From: Bacillus thuringiensis
Lineage (GTDB): Bacteria > Bacillota > Bacilli > Bacillales > Bacillaceae_G
Assembly: GCF_001182785.1 (NCBI RefSeq)
Contig: NZ_CP012099.1
Location: forward strand, 364,501 to 428,500
Direction: 5' to 3'
Length of the DNA stretch: 64,000 bases
Shown here: positions 33,775-43,789 of the stretch, piece by piece
Layout of the letters: each line of letters begins with the position of its first letter
Numbering within the stretch: position 1 is the stretch's first letter
The notes under the pieces: model-generated
The model's database searches: none
What the model was told of the DNA's origin: nothing
What the model saw: the letters and a program-made list of their open reading frames with translations, nothing else
Made by a program: the position numbers and the translations under genes

Positions 33775-33817
33775 TGTGGATGATTTCACAAAGATGAAAG
33801 TGCAGAGCATTTATTAT
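33775..33817 (+). promoter_or_regulatory. Crp/Fnr-type (ArcR) box and -10 of the arcA promoter
   Basis: TGTGG-ATGATT-TCACA (33775-33790) matches TGTGA-N6-TCACA with one mismatch. A -10 TATTAT at 33812-33817 puts the start near 33824 and the box centre (33782.5) at about -41.5, the class II activator position. There is no good -35, as expected for an activated promoter. Confidence 0.75.
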
Positions 33818-33860
33818 GTACTTGTAAGACATCAAACATATTTAAAAGGAGGTACAACAA

Positions 33861-35093
33861 ATGAAACATCCGATACATGTTACTTCAGAAATTGGGGAAT
33901 TACAAACGGTTTTATTAAAACGACCGGGTAAAGAAGTGGAAAACTTGACGCCAGATTATTTGCAGCAATTATTATTTGACGATATTCCATACTTACCAAT
34001 TATTCAAAAAGAGCATGATTATTTTGCACAAACGTTACGCAATCGGGGTGTTGAAGTTCTTTATTTAGAAAAACTAGCCGCTGAGGCGTTAGTAGACAAA
34101 AAACTTCGAGAAGAATTTGTTGATCGTATTTTAAAAGAAGGACAGGCCGACGTAAATGTTGCACATCAAACTTTAAAAGAATATTTACTTTCCTTTTCAA
34201 ATGAAGAATTAATTCAAAAAATTATGGGCGGTGTACGGAAAAGCGAAATTGAAACAAGTAAGAAGACACATTTATATGAATTAATGGAAGATCATTATCC
34301 GTTTTACTTAGATCCAATGCCTAATTTATATTTTACTCGTGATCCAGCAGCTAGCGTGGGCGATGGCTTAACGATAAATAAGATGAGAGAACCAGCGCGT
34401 AGACGTGAATCATTATTCATGGAGTACATCATTAAATATCATCCAAGATTTGCAAAACATAATGTACCAATCTGGTTAGATCGTGATTATAAATTTCCAA
34501 TTGAAGGTGGCGACGAGCTAATTTTAAATGAAGAAACAATTGCAATTGGAGTATCTGCTCGTACTTCAGCTAAAGCAATTGAACGTTTGGCTAAAAATCT
34601 CTTTAGCCGACAAAATAAAATTAAGAAAGTGTTAGCAATAGAAATTCCAAAATGCCGAGCATTTATGCATTTAGATACAGTATTTACAATGGTTGATTAT
34701 GACAAGTTTACAATTCACCCAGCCATTCAAGGGCCAAAAGGGAATATGAATATTTATATTTTAGAAAAAGGATCAGATGAGGAGACTCTTAAAATTACAC
34801 ATCGTACTTCTTTAATGGAAGCATTAAAAGAGGTATTAGGCTTAAGTGAATTAGTTCTTATTCCATGTGGAGGAGGAGATGTAATTGCTTCTGCTCGTGA
34901 ACAATGGAATGATGGCTCGAACACATTAGCAATCGCACCAGGTGTAGTTGTTACATATGATCGCAACTATGTATCCAATACGTTATTACGGGAACACGGT
35001 ATAGAAGTGATTGAGGTGCTAAGTTCAGAATTATCTCGTGGTCGTGGGGGTCCACGTTGCATGAGTATGCCAATTGTTCGTAAAGATATTTAG
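33861..35093 (+). CDS. arcA: Arginine deiminase
   Basis: 410 residues, the usual length. It hydrolyses arginine to citrulline and ammonia in the cytoplasm. Landmarks: the N-terminal [15 protein letters not shown], the FTRDPAAS near 157 (Asp for guanidinium), EGGDELIL near 217, the catalytic His in [11 protein letters not shown] near 272 and the nucleophilic Cys in [11 protein letters not shown] near 402. ATG at 33861 follows AAAGGAGG. It is the first gene of arcA-arcB-arcD-arcC-arcR and the first to be transcribed from the ArcR-type promoter. Confidence 0.98.
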   Translation: MKHPIHVTSEIGELQTVLLKRPGKEVENLTPDYLQQLLFDDIPYLPIIQKEHDYFAQTLRNRGVEVLYLEKLAAEALVDKKLREEFVDRILKEGQADVNVAHQTLKEYLLSFSNEELIQKIMGGVRKSEIETSKKTHLYELMEDHYPFYLDPMPNLYFTRDPAASVGDGLTINKMREPARRRESLFMEYIIKYHPRFAKHNVPIWLDRDYKFPIEGGDELILNEETIAIGVSARTSAKAIERLAKNLFSRQNKIKKVLAIEIPKCRAFMHLDTVFTMVDYDKFTIHPAIQGPKGNMNIYILEKGSDEETLKITHRTSLMEALKEVLGLSELVLIPCGGGDVIASAREQWNDGSNTLAIAPGVVVTYDRNYVSNTLLREHGIEVIEVLSSELSRGRGGPRCMSMPIVRKDI

Positions 35094-35123
35094 TATAAAT
35101 AACGGAGAAAGTAGGGATGAAGC

Positions 35124-36122
35124 ATGTTAATGACTAGACCAAATTTAAAAGGAAGAAGCTTTCTAGCAGAAAAAGATTTTACACAAGAAGAATTGTTATA
35201 TTTTCTAGATTTAGCAGCAGAATTAAAAGAGAAAAAGAAAAATGGTATCCCGCATCATTATTTAGAACATAAGAATGTAGCGCTCTTATTTGAAAAAACC
35301 TCCACTCGTACGCGCTGTGCATTTACGGTAGCATGTACAGATTTAGGGGCGAATCCTGAATATTTAGGGAAAGGTGATATTCAGCTTGGGAAAAAAGAAT
35401 CCGTAGAGGATACTGCAAAAGTGTTAGGGCGTATGTTTGACGGAATTGAGTTTCGTGGATTTAATCATGAGACTGTAGAATCTTTAGCACAAAATTCTGG
35501 TGTGCCAGTTTGGAATGGATTAACAGACATGTGGCATCCAACACAAACACTAGCAGATTTATTAACAATTAGAGAACATGTAGGGAAATTGAAAAATGTG
35601 AAGCTCGTTTACGTTGGAGATGGACGAAATAATGTTGCTAATAGCTTACTAGTTGGTGGAGCAATCGTTGGAATGGATGTACGTATTTGTACACCGGAAT
35701 CTTTATGGCCTGCACAAGAAGTAATTGATTTAGCAAAAAAATATAATGAACAGGTAATGATAACAAGTAATGTGGAAGAAGCTGTTGCGAATGCAGATGT
35801 AATTTATACAGATGTATGGGTGTCTATGGGAGAAGAAGAAAAATTTGCTGAACGTGTCGAGTTATTGAAACCTTATCAAGTAAATATGAAAATGATTAAA
35901 GAAACAGGGAATGAAAACGTGATTTTCTTACATTGTTTACCTGCATTTCATGATGTTGAAACGATGTATGGCGAAGAAGTTTATGAGAAATATGGGTTGA
36001 AAGAAATGGAGGTAACTGACGAAGTATTCCGCAGTAAACATTCAAAAGTATTTGATCAAGCTGAAAATAGAATGCATACAATTAAAGCGGTTATGGCAGC
36101 TACTTTAGGAAACATGGAGTAA
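35124..36122 (+). CDS. arcB: Ornithine carbamoyltransferase, catabolic
   Basis: 332 residues. In this pathway it splits citrulline with phosphate to ornithine and carbamoyl phosphate. The carbamoyl phosphate loop [12 protein letters not shown] is near 56-67, HPTQTLADL near 139 and the ornithine loop [10 protein letters not shown] near 271. The length and the [20 protein letters not shown] segment are typical. ATG codons at 35124 and 35130 are both possible; TAGGGATGAAGC precedes them. It follows arcA by 30 bases. A hairpin without T-run overlaps its stop and could lower expression of arcD and arcC. Confidence 0.96.
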   Translation: MLMTRPNLKGRSFLAEKDFTQEELLYFLDLAAELKEKKKNGIPHHYLEHKNVALLFEKTSTRTRCAFTVACTDLGANPEYLGKGDIQLGKKESVEDTAKVLGRMFDGIEFRGFNHETVESLAQNSGVPVWNGLTDMWHPTQTLADLLTIREHVGKLKNVKLVYVGDGRNNVANSLLVGGAIVGMDVRICTPESLWPAQEVIDLAKKYNEQVMITSNVEEAVANADVIYTDVWVSMGEEEKFAERVELLKPYQVNMKMIKETGNENVIFLHCLPAFHDVETMYGEEVYEKYGLKEMEVTDEVFRSKHSKVFDQAENRMHTIKAVMAATLGNME

Positions 36123-36151
36123 AGAAGAAAGGGAGTCTTCCTTTCTTCTTT
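36121..36151 (+). terminator. Hairpin between arcB and arcD (partial terminator)
   Basis: AAAGAAGAAAGG / CCTTTCTTCTTT, 12-base perfect stem, 7-base loop, followed by CTCCTCC rather than a T-run. Likely a processing or attenuation point inside the operon. Confidence 0.6.
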
Positions 36152-36221
36152 CTCCTCCTTTAGACACTATCATTCACTATTGCTTTTGTATTGTTATTGC
36201 AATTAAAGAGAGGTGAGTGGA

Positions 36222-37637
36222 ATGGGTGAAGATAAGAAATTAGGGTTGTTTACACTAACGGCTCTTGTAGTTGGGTCTATGATTGGCGGTGGAGCCTTTA
36301 ATTTAGCGAGTGATATGGCAAAAGGTGCTGGTGCTGGAGCCATTATTATTGGCTGGGTTATAACAGGAATTGGGATGATTGCACTTGGATTATCTTTTCA
36401 AAATCTAACTGTAAAACGGCCAGATTTAGATGGTGGTATTTTTAGCTATGCAAAAGCAGGGTTTGGTAATTTTATGGGATTTAATAGTGCGTGGGGATAC
36501 TGGCTATCTGCTTGGCTTGGGAATGTAGCTTACGGTACATTATTATTTTCTTCATTAGGATATTTCTTCCCGATCTTTGAAGGCGGTCAAAATGTAGAAT
36601 CCATTATTGGTGCAAGCGTATTATTGTGGTGTGTTCACATGTTAATTTTACGTGGAGTTCAATCAGCAGCACTTGTGAATTTAGTAACTACAATCGCAAA
36701 ATTAGTACCTGTATTTGTATTTATTGTCATAGGAATCTTTGCGTTTCATATTGATACGTTCTTAGATGGATTTTGGGGGCAAACTGGTTCTTTTTCATGG
36801 GGAGCAGTTGGCAGCCAAGTTAAAAGTACAATGCTTGTAACTCTATGGGTATTTATTGGGGTAGAAGGGGCTGTTGTTTTATCCAGTCGAGCAAAAAATA
36901 GAAGTGATGTAGGGAAAGCAACGGTTATTGGCTTAATTGGTACACTTATCATTTACATTTTAATCACATTATTGTCTCTTGGACTTATGCAGCAAGCAGA
37001 TATTGCTGGTTTGAAAAATCCAGCTATGGCTTATTTATTTGAAAGTGTTGTTGGAAAATGGGGTGCTATTTTTATTAATCTAGGTTTGGTTATCTCTGTA
37101 TTAGGTGCTTGGTTAGGTTGGACTTTGCTCGCTTCTGAAATTCCATATTTAGCGGCTAAAGATGGAGTATTTCCAAAATGGTTCGCAAAAGAAAATAAAA
37201 ATAAGGCTCCAGTAAATTCATTATGGATAACAAATGGTTTAATTCAAATATTCTTGTTAACATTCGTCGTTTCTGATCAGGCGTATAACTTTGCATTCTC
37301 TTTAGCATCTTCAGCCATTTTAATCCCATATGCTTTTTCAGCATTTTATCAACTGAAGCATAGCTTAAAATCTGAAGAAGTAGATCGAAATAAAAATATA
37401 ATAATTGGTTTGATAGCAAGTATTTATGGCGTGTGGTTAGTTTATGCAGCTGGTTTAGAGTATTTATTATTAACAATGACTTTATATGCGCCAGGTATTT
37501 TTATTTTTTACAATGTTCAAAAGCAAAAGAGTTCGAAGCAAATATTTACTCGAGTGGAATTAGCATCATCCGTAGCAATTGGTGCTTTAGCATTCTTTGC
37601 GATTTATGGATTAATTACAGGCAGTATTACTTTATAA
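36222..37637 (+). CDS. arcD: Arginine/ornithine antiporter
   Basis: 471 residues from ATG at 36222 (GAGAGGTG 6 bases upstream; GTG at 36213 overlaps it). About 12 membrane helices, APC superfamily: helix 1 carries VVGSMIGGGAFNLASDMA near 17-34, the unwound substrate site (GSMIGGGAFN), and FIGVEGAVVLSSRAKNRSDVG near 215 is the conserved loop of basic amino acid antiporters. It imports arginine in exchange for ornithine without energy cost. It is the third gene of the arc operon. Confidence 0.95.
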   Translation: MGEDKKLGLFTLTALVVGSMIGGGAFNLASDMAKGAGAGAIIIGWVITGIGMIALGLSFQNLTVKRPDLDGGIFSYAKAGFGNFMGFNSAWGYWLSAWLGNVAYGTLLFSSLGYFFPIFEGGQNVESIIGASVLLWCVHMLILRGVQSAALVNLVTTIAKLVPVFVFIVIGIFAFHIDTFLDGFWGQTGSFSWGAVGSQVKSTMLVTLWVFIGVEGAVVLSSRAKNRSDVGKATVIGLIGTLIIYILITLLSLGLMQQADIAGLKNPAMAYLFESVVGKWGAIFINLGLVISVLGAWLGWTLLASEIPYLAAKDGVFPKWFAKENKNKAPVNSLWITNGLIQIFLLTFVVSDQAYNFAFSLASSAILIPYAFSAFYQLKHSLKSEEVDRNKNIIIGLIASIYGVWLVYAAGLEYLLLTMTLYAPGIFIFYNVQKQKSSKQIFTRVELASSVAIGALAFFAIYGLITGSITL

Positions 37638-37674
37638 AGCGCTGTGAAAGCGAAATCAATTGGAGGGCTGGAAT

Positions 37675-38637
37675 ATGGCACGAAGAAAAATTGTAGTGGC
37701 ACTAGGAGGAAATGCGATACAGTCTGGAGAAGCTACTGCGGGAGCGCAGCAAGAAGCGTTGGAAAAAACGGCAGAACAACTTGTGAAAATAATGGAAAAT
37801 GATGTGGATATAGTAATTGCGCATGGAAATGGCCCACAAGTGGGGAATATTTTATTACAGCAAAAAGCTGCAGAAACGGAAAAGACACCTGCAATGCCAT
37901 TAGATACTTGTGGGGCAATGAGCCAAGGGATGATTGGATATTGGATGGAAAATGCGATTGAAAAGGCATTGAAAAAACGGAATATACAAAAAGATGTAGC
38001 AACGGTTATAACACGCGTTGTTGTGGATAAAAAAGATGAGGCATTTAAAAATCCAACTAAACCAATTGGTCCTTTTTATACAGAAGAAGAGGCCAGAAGA
38101 TTAATGGATGAAACGAAAGCAGTGTTTAAAGAAGATGCTGGTAGAGGATGGAGACGTGTTGTTCCATCACCGAAGCCTGTAAGTATTCATGAACATAAAG
38201 TTATTAATTCTTTGGTCGAAGATGGAAACATAGTGATAGCTGTTGGCGGAGGGGGAATTCCAGTAATTGATTCCGAAGAAGGGTTAAAAGGAACTGAAGC
38301 GGTTATCGATAAAGATTTCGCTGCACAGAAATTAGCAGAATTAGTAGATGCCGATACGCTCGTTATTTTAACTGCAGTTGATCATGTGTATGTAAATTAT
38401 AATCAACCGAATCAAAAAAAATTAGAGCATGTCAGAGTGAATCAACTAGAAGAATATATGGAAGAACAACAATTTGCCGCGGGAAGCATGCTTCCAAAAA
38501 TTGAAGCTGCGATTAATTTTGTTAATACAAATCCAAAAAGAAAAACAATTATTACGTCTTTAGAAAAAGTATATGAAGCACTAGAAGAAAAAGCTGGTAC
38601 TATTATTTCAAAACAGAATGTATGCATGTATGTTTAA
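37675..38637 (+). CDS. arcC: Carbamate kinase
   Basis: 320 residues from ATG at 37675 (TGGAGGG 7 bases upstream; TTG at 37660 precedes the site). It transfers phosphate from carbamoyl phosphate to ADP, the ATP-yielding step of the arginine deiminase route. Amino acid kinase motifs: [10 protein letters not shown] near 6-15, [10 protein letters not shown] near 50, RRVVPSPKP near 158, [10 protein letters not shown] near 189 and KDFAAQKLA near 215. It has an odd Cys-containing C-terminus (KQNVCMYV). Last enzyme gene of the operon, before a terminator that separates it from arcR. Confidence 0.96.
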   Translation: MARRKIVVALGGNAIQSGEATAGAQQEALEKTAEQLVKIMENDVDIVIAHGNGPQVGNILLQQKAAETEKTPAMPLDTCGAMSQGMIGYWMENAIEKALKKRNIQKDVATVITRVVVDKKDEAFKNPTKPIGPFYTEEEARRLMDETKAVFKEDAGRGWRRVVPSPKPVSIHEHKVINSLVEDGNIVIAVGGGGIPVIDSEEGLKGTEAVIDKDFAAQKLAELVDADTLVILTAVDHVYVNYNQPNQKKLEHVRVNQLEEYMEEQQFAAGSMLPKIEAAINFVNTNPKRKTIITSLEKVYEALEEKAGTIISKQNVCMYV

Positions 38638-38664
38638 ATTATTATGTACGCTACTTAGTAGTAA

Positions 38665-38698
38665 AAAAAGAATGAGGTTAATAACTTCATTCTTTTTA
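38665..38698 (+). terminator. Terminator after arcC
   Basis: AAAAAGAATGAGGTT / AACTTCATTCTTTTT, 15-base stem with one G-U pair and a T-tail. Confidence 0.88.
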
Positions 38699-38838
38699 TT
38701 TATTAATATTTTTTGTACTCATTGTTCATAAAGTTTTCATGATGAAATCTGAATATATAAGTTAATTATGATAAAATTCAAATTGAATACGCTTTCTTGA
38801 TTTTTCGCTCCAACATACAGCAAGAGAGAGGGAATTTT

Positions 38839-39528
38839 ATGAATAGACGGAACGTAGTGAAAGACTTAAAGCAGTTCGAATTATTTGCTCATTTAACAGA
38901 AAAAAAATTGAAAGGCTTAACAGAGTTTGTTTATTGGCGAACTTATAAGAAAGGTCAATTTTTATTTTTAGAAGGGGATTCAAGGGAAAGAATCTACTTC
39001 ATGTTAGATGGTTTTGTAAAGTTAGAGCGGGTTAATCAAAATGGGAACTTATTATACGATGACTATGTAAAGCGGTATTCTATTTTTCCTTATGGTGGTA
39101 TGTTTACAGACAGAGGATATAACTATACAGCAGAAGCAATGACGGATGTGGAAGTATATTATATTCCAACGGTAATCTTTGAAGATATGGTGAAATCCAG
39201 CAGAACGCAATTGATGTACGTTGTTCAGCAATTATCATCTATATTAAAATTGAACGAAAATCGGGTGCAAAATATTACAATTCCTAATGCACAAGATCGT
39301 GTTATCCAAACGTTAAATTATTTAATGCAGGATTTAGGAGAACAGAGTGGGGAAAAGATTGTAATTTCATGTCCACTTACAACAATTGAAATATCCAAAA
39401 TATCTGGAACATCTCGAGAGACAGTTAGCAGCGTATTAAAACAATTAAAAAATGATAGCATTGTTACAATTTTAGATAAAAAAATTACAATACATGATCC
39501 AACATATTTTGAAGAAATCTCTATGTGA
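38839..39528 (+). CDS. arcR: Crp/Fnr-family regulator ArcR
   Basis: 229 residues from ATG at 38839 (GAGAGGG upstream; an in-frame TTG-type start at 38797 has no site). N-terminal cyclic-nucleotide-binding-type barrel: YKKGQFLFLEGDSRERIYFMLDGFVKL (read near 35-62 in parts). A long dimer helix follows, then the helix-turn-helix TIEISKISGTSRETVSSVLKQL near 187-208, whose recognition helix SRETVSSVLK is Crp/Fnr type and fits a TGTGA half-site. No FNR-type cysteine cluster is present. Position after arcABDC matches ArcR of B. licheniformis, activator of arginine deiminase genes without oxygen. Confidence 0.92.
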   Translation: MNRRNVVKDLKQFELFAHLTEKKLKGLTEFVYWRTYKKGQFLFLEGDSRERIYFMLDGFVKLERVNQNGNLLYDDYVKRYSIFPYGGMFTDRGYNYTAEAMTDVEVYYIPTVIFEDMVKSSRTQLMYVVQQLSSILKLNENRVQNITIPNAQDRVIQTLNYLMQDLGEQSGEKIVISCPLTTIEISKISGTSRETVSSVLKQLKNDSIVTILDKKITIHDPTYFEEISM

Positions 39529-39568
39529 AAATGGTATATTGATTTTTTAATTCATAATGTATATTAAT

Positions 39569-39602
39569 AAGGTTCTTTATATATTTATAAGGAACTTTTT
39601 TA
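39569..39602 (+). terminator. Terminator after arcR
   Basis: GTTCTTTAT / ATAAGGAAC with one G-U pair and a T6 tail. Confidence 0.7.
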
Positions 39603-39684
39603 CGTTATCCTCTATAAAAAGATTGTATAGTATGGTAATAATAGCTAAAATCGATAATAAAAAACAAAGTGAAGGGGAGAAAGA

Positions 39685-40368
39685 ATGATTCGTATTGAGT
39701 ATGATCGATTAGTAGCTATTTGTTACAGTATAGGGGTTTTGTTATTATTAAAAATTCCAAATGATAATGAATTAATTGGGGAAAAATTATTCAATGTCTA
39801 TAAGGTTCCGATACATACGTATGTTTATATGGATTATAAAGTCTCAAATATATTGATTGTTTCTTTCACACTACATGTAATTGCATTTATATTATTTTTA
39901 AAATGGCTAGGAAAAAAGGAGTCTAGTACATTTAGAAAAATGAATAAGATAAAAGTAGTAGGCATTAGTATATTGATTTTAATGATGCCGTTTATTTTAA
40001 ATAACATCATCCAAACATTGAATAAAACATGGTACTACGCAGGAAAAACAGGGGTAGAAGCAATAGAATATAAAAAAGAAGATAGCCAGTGTAGGATGGA
40101 GAAAAATGGAGAGGGTATCGAACCAAAGTGCATTGTTACTTTAAAAAATTATCGTAATCATTCACAAGCATTAAAAGTTGTTTTATATGATAATGCAAAC
40201 GAGAATTCAAAAAGTTATTCAGTACCGAAACCAGTCTATTTACAAAAACACGAGACAAAGCAATTCGAATTTCAAGTTCCTGTTTCTTATAATAGAGGTA
40301 TTGAAAAAGATACAGTACCAAATATTAAATTACATTCATTGCATGAAAATGATACGAAGTACAATTAA
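39685..40368 (+). CDS. Hypothetical membrane protein, 227 residues
   Basis: Three predicted membrane helices (about residues 9-24, 53-75 and 90-112), then a C-terminal extracytoplasmic domain (about 115-227) rich in beta strands with two cysteines near 134 and 148 (DSQCRME, EPKCIVTL) that could form a disulfide. The end region (VYLQKHETKQFEFQVPVSYN) looks like an immunoglobulin-type sandwich. I do not recognise the family. ATG at 39685 follows AGGGGAGAAAG. It is a single gene with a strong terminator. Confidence 0.65.
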   Translation: MIRIEYDRLVAICYSIGVLLLLKIPNDNELIGEKLFNVYKVPIHTYVYMDYKVSNILIVSFTLHVIAFILFLKWLGKKESSTFRKMNKIKVVGISILILMMPFILNNIIQTLNKTWYYAGKTGVEAIEYKKEDSQCRMEKNGEGIEPKCIVTLKNYRNHSQALKVVLYDNANENSKSYSVPKPVYLQKHETKQFEFQVPVSYNRGIEKDTVPNIKLHSLHENDTKYN

Positions 40369-40429
40369 TCTGTAAGTAAAAGTTTATGAGTAGGAGCAAT
40401 AATTTGAAACGATATAGAAAATCAACTTG

Positions 40430-40477
40430 AATCATCCAACATACTGCAAGGTAACGGTATATTGGATGATTTTTTTA
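40430..40477. terminator. Terminator between the membrane protein and the FAD oxidase gene
   Basis: AATCATCCAA / TTGGATGATT arms (extended by TAC/GTA) with T7 tail on the plus strand. Confidence 0.85.
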
Positions 40478-40492
40478 TGTTATCCCCTTGTT

Positions 40493-41827
40493 TCACGTAT
40501 GAAAAGGAGGAATACTTTGTTGGAAATGAAAAATATCACAAGGATCATACATAGTTTTCACCTTACGCAATCTGTGAAAGTTAGAGCCATAATAACTAGT
40601 TTGCCAATTTTTAATGTCGATATCGGGCCAGTTCACATAGTCACCTAATGTATAAGGATCTAAGCTTTCTCGTAAATCTTTAACCCAGCGTATATTTCGA
40701 TTTTCTTCATCATCGCATTTCCAAGAGGTAATGTATTCTTGAGCAATAATTGCTTTACGATGAAAATAAGCCGTTTCATTCGGCGAAATATTTTCAACAG
40801 CACCTATGAGTGATTGATGCCAAATACTAGCATCTTTATTTGGGGCATGAGAAAGAAAGTATTGCATGAGTTGAATGCCTTTAAGGGGAATAGGTTTATA
40901 GACATAGGAACCAGAGCGCTTGAAATTTTCAGGGATGTTACCGCCATTAAAAAATTCAACAGCCTTTATATAAGGAACTTCTTCTATAAAGAGAGAGGGG
41001 CTACCAGTTTCAAGAAGAGGGGATAATAAGGAATGGAGTTCAGAGGGAGAACCGACAAACTCGCCTTGTGCTTCGATTTTATTTTGTTGCTTGGCGAATA
41101 ATTCGATCGATGAAGTGAGACGTTCATCTATATAAGGTGCCCAGTTTTGCCACGCTTGAAATGCAGCAATAAAGTCTTCCCATTCCCATGTAATTGAGAA
41201 AATTGATACATTTTTTATCGGGTGGACTCGAAAAGTTAAGGAAGTGACAATTCCGAAGTTTCCACCACCGCCACCACGGCATGCCCAAAAAAGGTTAGAA
41301 TTTTCTTGTTCATTTGCACGAATGAGTTTTGCACCAAATTTTCCACACGCTTGTACCATTTCCACTTCCATTAGTTGATCACATGTTAATCCAAATAAGC
41401 GCGAAAGCATACCAATACCACCGCCAAGTGCTAATCCAACAATTCCGACGCTTGCACTTGTACCAGCAGGAATTGTAACACCGTAATTCCAAAGCTCTTT
41501 ATAAACAGTGCCAAGATTTGCACCAGCCTCAATTGTTGCTGTTAATTTATCTGTATTAACAGTAATGCGATGCATTTCACTCACATCAATAATAAGTCCT
41601 CTATTTAAAAGAGAAAAATTTTCATAGCTATGACGTCCGCTTCTTAACCGAAATGGTATATGACGTTCACGTGCCCATTTTAAGGCGTTACAGACATCCT
41701 TGTTATTTTGACAAAAAACAATAATACAAGGGAGTTTTGGAATACTTAAATTTAAATTCATTCGGGCTACGTCGTAGTCAGGATCTGTGGGAACAACGAT
41801 ACGACCTGTTAATTTTGTTTGCTTCAA
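40493..41827 (-). CDS. FAD-linked oxidase, berberine-bridge type
   Basis: 444 residues. The FAD-binding domain has the covalent-flavin motif RSGRHSYENFS near 59-69 (His joined to FAD) and TIEAGANLGTVYKEL near 97, then GTSASVGIVGLALGGGIGMLSR near 117 and CRGGGGGNFGIVTSL near 175. The C-terminal BBE motif is NWPDIDIKNWQTSYYGSNFHRLRKVKTMYDP (near 405-435, given in parts: YYGSNFHRL, KVKTMYDP). Related B. subtilis proteins are YgaK and spore coat CotQ (YvdP). It oxidises an alcohol, sugar or aromatic substrate with O2; which one is not known. Confidence 0.85.
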   Translation of the reverse strand: MKQTKLTGRIVVPTDPDYDVARMNLNLSIPKLPCIIVFCQNNKDVCNALKWARERHIPFRLRSGRHSYENFSLLNRGLIIDVSEMHRITVNTDKLTATIEAGANLGTVYKELWNYGVTIPAGTSASVGIVGLALGGGIGMLSRLFGLTCDQLMEVEMVQACGKFGAKLIRANEQENSNLFWACRGGGGGNFGIVTSLTFRVHPIKNVSIFSITWEWEDFIAAFQAWQNWAPYIDERLTSSIELFAKQQNKIEAQGEFVGSPSELHSLLSPLLETGSPSLFIEEVPYIKAVEFFNGGNIPENFKRSGSYVYKPIPLKGIQLMQYFLSHAPNKDASIWHQSLIGAVENISPNETAYFHRKAIIAQEYITSWKCDDEENRNIRWVKDLRESLDPYTLGDYVNWPDIDIKNWQTSYYGSNFHRLRKVKTMYDPCDIFHFQQSIPPFHT

Positions 41828-41980
41828 TTTATTACTCCTTTCTAAAATAATCAGAGCTTTTTATTAATATATGAAAAATATCTGTAATACGCGTGGACAA
41901 GGAGAGGTGAAGAATGAGATTTACCTTTGTGAGAAATAAATAAAGCATAAGAATAAAGAATCTACATAGAGTTCAATGAA

Positions 41981-42035
41981 AACAGTTGCAAACTGTTCAT
42001 ATTTTGTTATGATAGTGTTACGAAAACGTTTGCAT
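41981..42035 (+). promoter_or_regulatory. Alpha-glucosidase promoter with two operators
   Basis: Promoter TTGCAA (41986-41991), 16-base spacer, TATGAT (42008-42013). AACAGTT-GCA-AACTGTT at 41981-41997 is a perfect 7-3-7 palindrome over the -35. ACGAAAACGTTTGCAT at 42020-42035 is a LacI/CcpA-type site (one mismatch to cre) just after the start. Both substrate-specific and catabolite repression are implied. Confidence 0.65.
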
Positions 42036-42071
42036 AAAATTTCCGATGGGATGCAAAAGGAGAGAAGGACT

Positions 42072-43736
42072 ATGAATAAGACATGGTGGAAAGAAGCGGT
42101 TGCTTATCAAATTTATCCACGAAGCTTTATGGATTCAAATGGTGATGGTATTGGAGATTTACAAGGTATTATTGCAAAACTGGATTATTTAAAAGATTTA
42201 GGTATAGATGTAATTTGGATTTGTCCAATGTATAAGTCACCTAATGATGATAATGGTTATGATATTAGTGATTATCAAGATATTATGGATGAGTTTGGTA
42301 CAATGGCAGACTTTGATGCTTTACTAGATGAAGTTCATAAGCGTGATATGAAGCTTATTATTGATTTAGTTATTAATCATACGAGTGATGAACATCCATG
42401 GTTTATTGAATCACGTTCATCTAAAGATAATCCGAAGCGTGATTGGTATATTTGGCATGATGGTAAAGATGGTGCGGAGCCAAACAACTGGGAAAGTATT
42501 TTTAATGGTTCGGCATGGGAATATGATGAAGAAACAGAACAATATTATTTACATTTATTCTCACGTAAACAACCAGATTTGAACTGGGAGAATAAAGAAG
42601 TTCGCGAAGTACTATATGATACGGTTAATTGGTGGCTTGATAAAGGTATTGATGGTTTCCGCGTTGATGCGATCAGTCATATTAAAAAAGAAGAAGGCCT
42701 CAAGGATATGCCAAATCCAAAAGAGTTAAAATATGTGCCATCTTTTGATAAACATATGAATGTGAAAGGTATTCAACCTTTATTAGAAGAGCTAAAAGAA
42801 AGTACATTCTCTAAGTACGATATTATGACTGTTGGTGAAGCAAATGGCGTTAAGATTGAAGATGCTGAGCTTTGGGTTGGAGAAGAGCAAGGTAAGTTCA
42901 ATATGGTATTCCAGTTTGAACATTTAAGTTTATGGGATGCAGAGAAGAAGAAAGACCTTGATGTTGTAGGATTGAAAAAAGTATTAACGAAATGGCAAAA
43001 AGGATTAGAGAATAAAGGATGGAACGCTTTATATATTGAAAATCACGATAAACCACGTATCGTTTCAACATGGGGAGATGATAAACAATATTGGCGTGAA
43101 AGTGCAACAGCTCTAGGAGCGATGTATTTCTTTATGCACGGTACACCGTTTATTTATCAAGGACAAGAAATTGGTATGACAAATGTTCAGTTACCAAATA
43201 TTGAAGATTACGATGATGTAGCAATTAAAAATTTATATCGCGAGAAAATTGCAGAGGGCGTACCACATCAAGATATGATGGAGATTATATGGGCTTCTTG
43301 CCGCGATAATTCACGTACACCTATGCAATGGAATGATGAGGTGAATGCTGGTTTCACAACAAGTACACCTTGGTTTAGCATGAATCCAAATTACAAAGAA
43401 ATTAATGTTGAAAAGCAAAAAAATGAAGAAAAGTCTATTTTCAATTTCTATAAGAAAATGATTGCCCTGAAAAAAGAGCACGATGTACTGAACTATGGTA
43501 CGTACGATTTACTTTTAGAAGACGACCCACAAATTTATGCATATACACGTACATTACAGGATGAAAAAGTCATTGTAATTAGTAATATCTCAAAAGAGGA
43601 AGCTGTGTATAATGAGGGTTCATTTGCACTAGAACGCAAACGTTTGCTTTTAAATAACTATGAAGTTGCGGAACATGAAGAAGTAACAACAATTGCTTTA
43701 AAACCTTATGAAACAAGGGTTTATCGCATTTCATAA
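42072..43736 (+). CDS. malL: Alpha-glucosidase (oligo-1,6-glucosidase, GH13)
   Basis: 554 residues from ATG at 42072 (GGAGAGAAGGA upstream; earlier in-frame starts lack a site). GH13 catalytic barrel with DLVINHTSDEHPWF near 99, nucleophile Asp in GFRVDAISHIKKEEG near 199, acid Glu in TVGEANGV near 255 and transition-state Asp in YIENHDKPRI near 328. QPDLNWENKEVREV near 167 and the VDAISHI form fit oligo-1,6-glucosidases, which cut isomaltose-type ends. Trehalose-6-phosphate hydrolase is the nearest alternative, since the next gene is a PTS permease. It lies 205 bases ahead of that gene with a terminator between. Confidence 0.88.
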   Translation: MNKTWWKEAVAYQIYPRSFMDSNGDGIGDLQGIIAKLDYLKDLGIDVIWICPMYKSPNDDNGYDISDYQDIMDEFGTMADFDALLDEVHKRDMKLIIDLVINHTSDEHPWFIESRSSKDNPKRDWYIWHDGKDGAEPNNWESIFNGSAWEYDEETEQYYLHLFSRKQPDLNWENKEVREVLYDTVNWWLDKGIDGFRVDAISHIKKEEGLKDMPNPKELKYVPSFDKHMNVKGIQPLLEELKESTFSKYDIMTVGEANGVKIEDAELWVGEEQGKFNMVFQFEHLSLWDAEKKKDLDVVGLKKVLTKWQKGLENKGWNALYIENHDKPRIVSTWGDDKQYWRESATALGAMYFFMHGTPFIYQGQEIGMTNVQLPNIEDYDDVAIKNLYREKIAEGVPHQDMMEIIWASCRDNSRTPMQWNDEVNAGFTTSTPWFSMNPNYKEINVEKQKNEEKSIFNFYKKMIALKKEHDVLNYGTYDLLLEDDPQIYAYTRTLQDEKVIVISNISKEEAVYNEGSFALERKRLLLNNYEVAEHEEVTTIALKPYETRVYRIS

Positions 43737-43739
43737 TAA

Positions 43740-43769
43740 AAAAGGATGCTCTTTGAGCATCTTTTTTTA
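43740..43769 (+). terminator. Terminator after malL
   Basis: AAAGGATGCTC / GAGCATCTTT with TTT loop, T7 tail. Confidence 0.88.
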
Positions 43770-43789
43770 TGAAAAAAAATAAATTTCTA

